The position numbers and the translations under genes are program-made. DNA of 64,000 bases from Formosa agariphila KMM 3901 (lineage in GTDB: Bacteria; Bacteroidota; Bacteroidia; Flavobacteriales; Flavobacteriaceae), in contig NZ_HG315671.1 of NCBI RefSeq assembly GCF_000723205.1, forward strand, positions 3,751,507 to 3,815,506. Reading direction: 5' to 3'. Positions 1 through 7,011 of the stretch are shown here, in pieces (the first letter of the stretch is position 1; each line of letters starts with the position of its first letter). The notes beneath the pieces were generated by a model. The model made no database searches, was not told where the DNA came from, and saw only the letters and a program-made list of their open reading frames with translations.

Positions 1-25
1 TAAATATTAAAGTTTATATCATCTG

Positions 26-175
26 TTATATTTCGTCTATTCCTCCTCCTGTTAGTACTCCTGATTCTACGTGGTCTGGTGAGACTAGCATGTCGTCATC
101 CATTTCTTCGTTTACACATGCAGTTAATGATCCAAATAATACAAGGGCTAAGGCTGTAAGTTTTAATGTTTTCAT
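26..175 (-). CDS. Small lipoprotein, array copy 1 (type A, last in transcription order)
   Basis: This 49-residue protein starts MKTLKLTALA, has a hydrophobic stretch to residue 16 and a lipobox LTAC with the acylated Cys at position 20. Predicted cleavage leaves a mature acidic peptide of 30 residues (NEEMDDDM near its start) ending GVLTGGGIDEI. I do not recognise the family. This copy differs from the others by silent changes near the 3' end (V40 GTA, T42 ACA). The sequence beyond its stop no longer matches the array spacer, so it is the terminal copy. Function is unknown; an inner- or outer-membrane-anchored periplasmic peptide is the simplest reading. Confidence 0.8.
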   Translation of the reverse strand: MKTLKLTALALVLFGSLTACVNEEMDDDMLVSPDHVESGVLTGGGIDEI

Positions 176-231
176 AGTGATAAAGGTGTTAGAGTGATTT
201 TTAAAAATTAGTTATCTAGTGATATTATCTT

Positions 232-381
232 TTATATTTCGTCTATTCCTCCTCCGGTTAGAACTCCTGATTCAACGTGGTCTGGTGAAACTAGCATGTC
301 GTCATCCATTTCTTCATTTACACAAGCGGTTAATGATCCAAATAATACAAGGGCTAAGGCTGTAAGTTTTAATGTTTTCAT
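232..381 (-). CDS. Small lipoprotein, array copy 2 (type B)
   Basis: This 49-residue lipoprotein has the same protein sequence as copy 1: lipobox LTAC, Cys20, acidic segment and Gly-rich tail. At the DNA level it is type B, with different silent third-position bases at T18, A19, N22, V31 and V36. Unlike the other type B copies it keeps Asp34. The 56-nt spacers between copies hold a short palindrome (ATTTTTAAAAAT) but no exact TAnnTTTG box, so the array may be read from one upstream promoter. Confidence 0.8.
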   Translation of the reverse strand: MKTLKLTALALVLFGSLTACVNEEMDDDMLVSPDHVESGVLTGGGIDEI

Positions 382-437
382 AATGATAAAGGTGTTAGAG
401 TGATTTTTAAAAATTAGTTATCTAGTGATATTATCTT

Positions 438-587
438 TTATATTTCGTCTATTCCTCCTCCGGTTAGAACTCCTGATTCTACGTGGTCTGGTGAGACTAG
501 CATGTCGTCATCCATTTCTTCGTTTACACATGCAGTTAATGATCCAAATAATACAAGGGCTAAGGCTGTAAGTTTTAATGTTTTCAT
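438..587 (-). CDS. Small lipoprotein, array copy 3 (type A)
   Basis: This 49-residue lipoprotein is type A at the DNA level and encodes the consensus protein: Cys20 lipobox, Ser16, Asp34, Val36, tail TGGGIDEI. The start is fixed by the conserved ATG and the immediately following signal sequence. No Shine-Dalgarno is visible, as usual for this phylum. Confidence 0.8.
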   Translation of the reverse strand: MKTLKLTALALVLFGSLTACVNEEMDDDMLVSPDHVESGVLTGGGIDEI

Positions 588-643
588 AATGATAAAGGTG
601 TTAGGGTGATTTTTAAAAATTAGTTATCTAGTGATATTATCTT

Positions 644-793
644 TTATATTTCGTCTATTCCTCCTCCGGTTAGAACTCCTGATTCAACGTGCTCTGGTGA
701 AACTAGCATGTCGTCATCCATTTCTTCATTTACACAAGCGGTTAATAATCCAAATAATACAAGGGCTAAGGCTGTAAGTTTTAATGTTTTCAT
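644..793 (-). CDS. Small lipoprotein, array copy 4 (type B, variant S16L and D34E)
   Basis: This 49-residue type B copy carries two amino-acid changes: Ser16 to Leu, just before the lipobox, and Asp34 to Glu. Both are conservative for a signal peptide and an acidic position. The frame, lipobox Cys20 and Gly-rich tail are intact, so it should still be exported and lipidated. Confidence 0.78.
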   Translation of the reverse strand: MKTLKLTALALVLFGLLTACVNEEMDDDMLVSPEHVESGVLTGGGIDEI

Positions 794-849
794 AATGATA
801 AAGGTGTTAGAGTGATTTTTAAAAATTAGTTATCTAGTGATATTATCTT

Positions 850-999
850 TTATATTTCGTCTATTCCTCCTCCGGTTAGAACTCCTGATTCTGCGTGGTC
901 TGGTGAGACTAGCATGTCGTCATCCATTTCTTCGTTTACACATGCAGTTAATGATCCAAATAATACAAGGGCTAAGGCTGTAAGTTTTAATGTTTTCAT
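850..999 (-). CDS. Small lipoprotein, array copy 5 (type A, variant V36A)
   Basis: This 49-residue type A copy differs from the consensus only by Val36 to Ala. Lipobox, acidic segment and tail are intact. Confidence 0.78.
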   Translation of the reverse strand: MKTLKLTALALVLFGSLTACVNEEMDDDMLVSPDHAESGVLTGGGIDEI

Positions 1000-1055
1000 A
1001 ATGATAAAGGTGTTAGGGGGATTTTTAAAAATTAGTTATCTAGTGATATTATCTT

Positions 1056-1205
1056 TTATATTTCGTCTATTCCTCCTCCGGTTAGAACTCCTGATTCAAC
1101 GTGCTCTGGTGAAACTAGCATGTCGTCATCCATTTCTTCATTTACACAAGCGGTTAATGATCCAAATAATACAAGGGCTAAGGCTGTAAGTTTTAATGTT
1201 TTCAT
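1056..1205 (-). CDS. Small lipoprotein, array copy 6 (type B, first in transcription order, variant D34E)
   Basis: This 49-residue type B copy has Glu34, shared with copy 4, which suggests those two derive from the most recent dimer duplication. It is the promoter-proximal copy: its upstream DNA diverges from the array spacer about 18 nt before the ATG and runs into the AT-rich region 1206-1885. That region must hold the promoter if the array is expressed as one transcript. Confidence 0.8.
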   Translation of the reverse strand: MKTLKLTALALVLFGSLTACVNEEMDDDMLVSPEHVESGVLTGGGIDEI

Positions 1206-1885
1206 AATGATAAAGGTGTTAGGGTTAATTAATGATTTTAATATTTTGAGTTAATTATAATGTTTACATCGTTTTAATGAATTCGCCTTTCAAAAAATTT
1301 AAAATTTCGAATGGAAAAACAGATTTTTTAATCACAACTAAATGAATTAGTTACACGGCTAATATATGCTAAATTTAACATAATATCCAAGCACTTAAAA
1401 GACAAAATGCAAACTTTATCGATGAATTACATTAATTTATCCTTTTTTATTAACAATCCATATTAATTCAAAATAAATTATGCATCCATTATTCTTTCTA
1501 ATTCACTGACTCCTATATCAATACTTATTTAGAGTTTATTATGATAATTTTTGGGACTGAAAAAGTAACGCTTAAATTATTGAAATACTGTTGGGTATCT
1601 AGGTTCTTATTGATGAATCAGCTTTGAAAACAAACTTAACAAAACCTACAGTAGACACTTTAAATCGAACTAATTATACATTAATTTTAAAATAAAACTG
1701 TTAAATTTAAAACTCGTAATACCAAAGAATACTTTAGCAACGTTACACAACATAGAATCATTTAATTTATTAGCTTATACTTTTAAATCTTAGTGCCTCG
1801 CTTTGATAAATTTTAAGTTAAATATTTATTTTATTACATCAATTTAAATTAATATTGCACTCGTGTTTAATGAGTTAGAGCATAT
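1206..1885. other. Gene-free AT-rich region between the lipoprotein array and the serine hydrolase
   Basis: About 680 bp with no credible reading frame on either strand. It lies between two divergent transcription units and should hold both promoters. The only candidate seen is TAATATTG at 1850-1857 (one mismatch to TAnnTTTG), 28 bp before the ATG at 1886. No repeats, tRNA or strong hairpins were found. Confidence 0.5.
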
Positions 1886-2923
1886 ATGAAAAAAGAAAAC
1901 GCAAAACGTCTACATCAAAATTACAAATATCTTCTTGTTGTCATTGTAATAATCGGTTCTTCAATACTAGGAACCAAAACCTTAGCAAAATACAAAGTGA
2001 ATGCTAATCATTTAGCTTCAAATAGTGAATTTATAGGAGATTTAAACAGTTTTGCAGACGACAATTACTCCAGCTTACCATTTACTGCACCTGCAGAAGA
2101 TTTTAGACCTTTAGATTTATACAAAAACGATTTTTTCTCAGCTTCACTTAAAGAAGAACTATTTAAAAATTCGAATTGGAAACATCTTATTCAAAGCAAA
2201 AAAATGGCTGTTGGCGTTATCGATTTAACGAATCCCGAATCTCCAAGATTTGCAAACATTAATGGAGACGAGATGATGTATGCTGCTAGCTTACCTAAAA
2301 TTGCTGTACTATTAGCCGCAGAAGATGCCATAGAACACGGCGAATTAAAAGATACGCCTGAGGTTAAAAGTGACATGCGCTTAATGATTAGCAAATCGAA
2401 TAATCAAGCGACTACGAGAATGATTGACCGCGTTGGATTTCAAAAAATTGAGGATGTTTTAACATCAGAAAAATATCATTTATACGATAAAGATCAAGGT
2501 GGCGGTTTATGGGTTGGAAAACGTTATGCCGCAGCAGGCGCAACTAATAGAGAGCCTTTAAAAAATTTAAGTCATGCTGCGACAGCAGAACAAGTTTGTA
2601 GATTTTACTATTTAATGCTTCACGGAAAGCTTGTAAGCCCAAAACGTTCTAAGCATATGTTAGACATGATGGAGAATCCAGAGTTACATCATAAATTTGT
2701 AAATACACTGGAAAAACTAGCTCCAAACGCTCGGTTATTTAGAAAATCTGGATCTTGGAAAAATTGGCATTCAGATTCTATTTTGGTTTGGGATGCTGAA
2801 AGAAAATATATACTAGTAGCTTTAATAGAAAATGAAAATGGAGAACAAATTATTCGTAATTTAGTAGACCCAATAGAAAAAGCTATAAATATAAAACCAA
2901 ATGCAACTATTAAAACCAGTTAA
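1886..2923 (+). CDS. Membrane-anchored SxxK serine hydrolase, class A beta-lactamase-like fold
   Basis: 345 residues. A hydrophobic signal anchor at about 15-34 places the catalytic part in the periplasm. The three motifs of the penicillin-recognising family are present: SLPK at 135-138 (nucleophile Ser135), SNN at 171-173 in place of SDN, and KSGS at 287-290 in place of KTG. This fits the broad beta-lactamase2/serine hydrolase family; nothing shows that it destroys antibiotics, and a cell-wall or peptide substrate is as likely. The next gene starts 23 nt before its stop, which suggests translational coupling. A second SxxK hydrolase lies at 5747-7009. Confidence 0.85.
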   Translation: MKKENAKRLHQNYKYLLVVIVIIGSSILGTKTLAKYKVNANHLASNSEFIGDLNSFADDNYSSLPFTAPAEDFRPLDLYKNDFFSASLKEELFKNSNWKHLIQSKKMAVGVIDLTNPESPRFANINGDEMMYAASLPKIAVLLAAEDAIEHGELKDTPEVKSDMRLMISKSNNQATTRMIDRVGFQKIEDVLTSEKYHLYDKDQGGGLWVGKRYAAAGATNREPLKNLSHAATAEQVCRFYYLMLHGKLVSPKRSKHMLDMMENPELHHKFVNTLEKLAPNARLFRKSGSWKNWHSDSILVWDAERKYILVALIENENGEQIIRNLVDPIEKAINIKPNATIKTS

Positions 2924-5750
2924 AACCTACCTACTTAAGGTTTTTGACTTAAATGAAAATGAGTTGCAAAAAACGCTGTTATTACAGCTGAATATATTTT
3001 TACTCATAACTACACTACTGGTAGTTAAACCTACAATAAATTCGTTATTTTTATCAAGACTTACAGCCAATGCATTGCCATTGGCTTATATATTTACAGC
3101 TATATCTGCCGTAATTGGCTCCTATTTTTACAACCGCTTTTTAGAACGTTTTCCTTTAAATAGGGTTATTGAACTTACTATACTGGGGTGCTTGTTCACA
3201 CTTATTGCTTTTGGAATCGCCTTAAATCTTAAAGTAGATTTGGGATATTTATTATACATTCCTTACATCTGGGTAGCCATTTATGGTTTACTAACAACTT
3301 CTCAATTTTGGATTTTAGCAAACTTAGTTTACAACATTCGTGAAGCAAAACGCGTATTCGGATTTATTGGTGCTGGTGCCATTGCAGGAGGTATTTTTGG
3401 TGGATATTTAACTTCTGTTTTAACTCGTTTTATAGATTCTGAAAACTTATTATTTGTTGCCGCTTTTTTACTGTTTTTTTGCTTACCAATAACGCGATTT
3501 ATTTGGAAAAAAAATGTAATTGAAAAAGGTTTAACTCCTAGAAAACAAACACACGCTCATAAAGGAGAATCTGCGATACAACTCATTAAACAATCTAAAT
3601 TACTTACACTAATGGCATTTGTTATTGGCCTAAGTGTTTTGGTTGCAAAATTAGTAGATTATCAATATAGCCATTTTGCTTCAGAAATGATATTAGACCC
3701 TGAAGACTTAACGTCTTTTTTCGCATTTTGGTTTTCAACACTAAGTGTTGTTTCCTTGCTTATTCAATTGTTCTTAACCAAATATATAGTGGGGACTTTT
3801 GGAGTAGGGAAATCGTTATTATGGCTGCCTTCTGGTATTTTATTAGGCTCTATTGTCTTACTTTTTATTCCAGAATTAGGAGTTATCGTCTTCATAAAAA
3901 TTATAGATGGAAGTTTAAAACAATCTGTTAATAAATCGGCTACAGAATTGTTATCGATTCCAATTCCTATGGATGTTAAGAAAAAGACTAAAACTTTTAT
4001 TGATGTTGTAATAGATAGTATCGCTACAGGATTAGCGGGACTTATTTTAATATTCTTTATAAACGGATTAAATATTCATTCTATTTATGTAAGTATCATA
4101 ACCATCTTATTAATTATAGTCTGGATTGTTCTGATATTTAAATTGCGTGTAGCCTATATTGATGCTTTTAAGAAATTAATAGACACGTCTTCGTATAAAG
4201 ACCCCGATAAATCAAAATTAAAAAAAGAAGAGCGTCCTGTAAAATCGATAATTCACAGTATAAAAGATGTCTTTGAAAACGGTTCTAAAAACCAAATCAT
4301 TCATATGTTAAATAGAACTTTAGATGCTCCCGACGAGCGTTTATTTAATTCTATAAAAGGTTTACTTAATCATGAATCGGATAAAGTAAAATCTTTAGCT
4401 ATTGAAAATTTATACTTCTTAAAAACCCAAGACCTTTCGGCTGAAATTGAACCTTTAATTTACAATCCCGACCAAGAGTTAACCACCAGCGCGTTTCAAT
4501 ACTTAATTCATAAACGCAAAGACAACACTCTAAAAATATTCGAATCGTATTTAAATAACAACGACGAGTCTATAAAAAACGCTACTCTAATCGCATTATC
4601 TTTAGAACTTAAAGACAATCCTATTTTACAAAATCATTTTAATGTTAACCGCTGGTTACAAAAAGCGATTGATGATTGGAGTACTTCTTCGGACACGGAT
4701 TATAAATCCACTAAAATAAAAACGATTTTAGAAGCCATTGGTAATATTCATGCTAAGCCGTTTTATTATATTATTAGTAATGAACTTCAAGGCACAGACC
4801 TTAGTATTGTAAATGTCGCATTAGAAAATGCTGGAAAAACTAAGGATCCAAAATTTACAGACGCCATAGTAACTTGGCTTTCTAAAAAAGAAACAAGAAA
4901 GCAAGCTATTGCAGCACTTCATGAATACGACGAGGATATTATTGAAGAATTGGTACAAAAAACTAAAGATGAATATTATGATTTACCCGACGCCAATATT
5001 ATTCCGTCTGTAATTGAAACGTTTCACTCTCAGAAAGCCATACATGCTTTAATTGAATTAATTGACACTACCGAACATTCGGTAACTATTGAAGTGATAG
5101 ATAGTCTTAAATATTTAAAATGGAATTACCCATCATTGAAAATAAAAGACGCCTTTATAATTGATAAAATATTAGACGAGTGTCAGGTTTACCAAACAAC
5201 CTTATCCTCTATTCATTCTCAAATCATTGTAAATTACAAAGAGAAACATGATCATATCAATTCCAAAGAAGTAGAGGAAGCTCGAAACGGATTGATGCGT
5301 ATTCTTGAGCAACGTTTAGACCGTCAATTACACCGCATATTTAAATTTTTAGGCATTAAATATCCACCAAATGATATAGACCCTATTTTAGATGTAATTA
5401 TTCATGGTGAACAAGAACAACGTATTAATGCCATCGAATTTTTAGATAACATTTTAGATTATCATTTAAAACGCGAACTTATACCGATTGCAGAATCTGC
5501 CTTTTTGCATAATGAGCTTTCTAGTGAAATCATTAAAAAATTAGATTTAAAAGTATACTCGGAAACAGAATGCTATAAAATTTTATTGCAACGACAAGAT
5601 TTGAAAATAAAGCATGCCGTGTTGTATTTAATAGAAAAAGTGAATAACAAAACCTTTATTCCTCTTGTTCAAATGGTATTAAACGATCATAGCGAAAGCA
5701 TAAGAAACCAAGCCAAACAAACTCTAGACATTTTACAACAAGGTAATTAA
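2901..5750 (+). CDS. Npt/MFS-type membrane transporter with C-terminal HEAT repeats
   Basis: 949 residues in two halves. The first 430 or so are about a dozen hydrophobic segments, with motifs such as GYLLYIPYIWVAIYG and an AGGIFGGYL glycine cluster, resembling the ATP/ADP translocase (NTT/Tlc) branch of the MFS. The rest is soluble, Lys/Glu-rich and alpha-helical, with repeated hydrophobic-helix units (for example NGSKNQIIHMLNRTLD and DHSESIRNQAKQTLDIL) typical of HEAT repeats. Substrate is not shown by the sequence. The ATG at 2901 overlaps the upstream hydrolase, and the 3' end overlaps the convergent gene by 4 nt. Confidence 0.75.
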   Translation: MQLLKPVKTYLLKVFDLNENELQKTLLLQLNIFLLITTLLVVKPTINSLFLSRLTANALPLAYIFTAISAVIGSYFYNRFLERFPLNRVIELTILGCLFTLIAFGIALNLKVDLGYLLYIPYIWVAIYGLLTTSQFWILANLVYNIREAKRVFGFIGAGAIAGGIFGGYLTSVLTRFIDSENLLFVAAFLLFFCLPITRFIWKKNVIEKGLTPRKQTHAHKGESAIQLIKQSKLLTLMAFVIGLSVLVAKLVDYQYSHFASEMILDPEDLTSFFAFWFSTLSVVSLLIQLFLTKYIVGTFGVGKSLLWLPSGILLGSIVLLFIPELGVIVFIKIIDGSLKQSVNKSATELLSIPIPMDVKKKTKTFIDVVIDSIATGLAGLILIFFINGLNIHSIYVSIITILLIIVWIVLIFKLRVAYIDAFKKLIDTSSYKDPDKSKLKKEERPVKSIIHSIKDVFENGSKNQIIHMLNRTLDAPDERLFNSIKGLLNHESDKVKSLAIENLYFLKTQDLSAEIEPLIYNPDQELTTSAFQYLIHKRKDNTLKIFESYLNNNDESIKNATLIALSLELKDNPILQNHFNVNRWLQKAIDDWSTSSDTDYKSTKIKTILEAIGNIHAKPFYYIISNELQGTDLSIVNVALENAGKTKDPKFTDAIVTWLSKKETRKQAIAALHEYDEDIIEELVQKTKDEYYDLPDANIIPSVIETFHSQKAIHALIELIDTTEHSVTIEVIDSLKYLKWNYPSLKIKDAFIIDKILDECQVYQTTLSSIHSQIIVNYKEKHDHINSKEVEEARNGLMRILEQRLDRQLHRIFKFLGIKYPPNDIDPILDVIIHGEQEQRINAIEFLDNILDYHLKRELIPIAESAFLHNELSSEIIKKLDLKVYSETECYKILLQRQDLKIKHAVLYLIEKVNNKTFIPLVQMVLNDHSESIRNQAKQTLDILQQGN

Positions 5751-7009
5751 TCGTCTTGTTCATCATCCATAATCGCATCAATTTTAGAAGCTAACATTAA
5801 ATGGTCGTAAGCAGAATTTTTGTGTAATACATTAGACATTAAACAAACAGCATAACGCGTTCCGTTAGGTTTTTCTACAACGGCAACAGAGTTCATATAA
5901 TTATAAACATTTCCAGCATAATCGCCACACTTCCCTTTGTCTTTATCACATTTATAAAAACTTCCTGACTTAAAATATACAGCAGAACTATCTAAACGTT
6001 TTGAGGCTGCGTAACGAATACGTCTATCCGTCATATACAACAAGCGTTTCATTTCCAGGCTAGACGCTTCGTCTACAATCTCGCCTTTTTCAAGTGCGAT
6101 TACAAACTTTATTAATCCAATTGGCGTCCCTATACTTCCATCTCTCCCAGGAATATAATTCCCTGCTCCGTTAGTAAAAAACTTACCTAAACGCCATTCT
6201 TCTTCAGTAATTCCGAGTTCTCGTAACGGTTCGTTTACTAGGTTTATCGCCATTTCGGACAATTCACTTTTAGGCGTTTTTTTAAAATAGGCTTCACCTT
6301 CTTCAAAAGTTAATTTCGGATACTCACCCTGAAACACATGCATTAATACAGCTTCTCTCCAAACCACACTAGCGGCTCCGTTATTGCTAACAGAAACCAT
6401 ATTGTCCAACCATTCGTATAACGTAAATTCGTCTGTAGCACGAATGGTTCGTTTAACCAAATTCTGCGTGTCTAAATCGTAAATAGGAACTGTATGATGG
6501 TCATACAATGCCCAATTTCCTGCTTTAACTATTTTATCTTTTAATAACTGACGACGCTCTTCGAAATCGCCTCCTGGTAAAATCTGACATAATTGATTAA
6601 AAAATGCTGACAACACCACTAATTTCCCAACACTACCTGGCTGATAGCCTACAGACTCACGATGTTGCGCATATCGGATAGGTTGCCCTTTAGTCATATC
6701 TAACACAGCTATAGAATAGTTTTTATCCAAACCTCTAAATAATTGTTCTATACGCCCCTGAAGCGCTTCATCTATTTGAGGAACAGCTCCGAGTTCACTT
6801 TTTCTATCTTTTAAATTTAATCCGATAGAGTCTAAAGGTCTAAAAGCGCCTGGTGGAATACGATGACTTTTAATCTCACCGCTTTTTACACGTTCTAAAT
6901 AAGCCAAACGTTTAATTCCCGTTAAGGCATAACCATCTATAGGATAAAAATGATTAGCTGTAAACCCGAAGGATGCTAAAACAACAATAAGTAAGAGTAA
7001 TTTTTTCAT
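5747..7009 (-). CDS. Exported SxxK serine hydrolase, beta-lactamase-like
   Basis: 420 residues with an N-terminal signal peptide (MKKLLLLIVVLASFGFTA). The catalytic motifs are SVGK at 126-129, SNN at 208-210 and KSGS at 347-350, the same trio as the hydrolase at 1886 although the rest is diverged and longer. It starts 2 nt after the stop of the large dikinase-like gene upstream, so the two form an operon. Related by family to penicillin-binding enzymes; substrate unknown. Confidence 0.83.
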   Translation of the reverse strand: MKKLLLLIVVLASFGFTANHFYPIDGYALTGIKRLAYLERVKSGEIKSHRIPPGAFRPLDSIGLNLKDRKSELGAVPQIDEALQGRIEQLFRGLDKNYSIAVLDMTKGQPIRYAQHRESVGYQPGSVGKLVVLSAFFNQLCQILPGGDFEERRQLLKDKIVKAGNWALYDHHTVPIYDLDTQNLVKRTIRATDEFTLYEWLDNMVSVSNNGAASVVWREAVLMHVFQGEYPKLTFEEGEAYFKKTPKSELSEMAINLVNEPLRELGITEEEWRLGKFFTNGAGNYIPGRDGSIGTPIGLIKFVIALEKGEIVDEASSLEMKRLLYMTDRRIRYAASKRLDSSAVYFKSGSFYKCDKDKGKCGDYAGNVYNYMNSVAVVEKPNGTRYAVCLMSNVLHKNSAYDHLMLASKIDAIMDDEQDD

Positions 7010-7011
7010 AA

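Larger units (their letters stand above)
26..1205 (-). repeat. Six-unit tandem array, period 206 bp, one small lipoprotein gene per unit
   Basis: Six units repeat with an exact 206-bp period. Stop codons on the minus strand lie at 26, 232, 438, 644, 850 and 1056, and start codons end at 175, 381, 587, 793, 999 and 1205. Each unit is a 150-nt gene plus a 56-nt spacer. Units 1, 3 and 5 (type A) and units 2, 4 and 6 (type B) form two sequence classes that alternate, so the array is three 412-bp dimers. The repeat similarity ends on both sides inside the window, so all copies seem to be present. Confidence 0.95.

Noticed and set aside
914-1189. Plus-strand open frame of 91 codons within the tandem array
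   Set aside because: It is antisense to the lipoprotein genes and crosses unit borders. The silent A/B differences fit only the minus-strand frames.
26-1205. CRISPR array
   Set aside because: Units are 206 bp with no unique spacers; each is a gene plus a constant spacer.
1886-2923. Antibiotic-resistance beta-lactamase
   Set aside because: The SNN and KSG variants and the membrane anchor fit the wide serine-hydrolase family; nothing supports drug hydrolysis.
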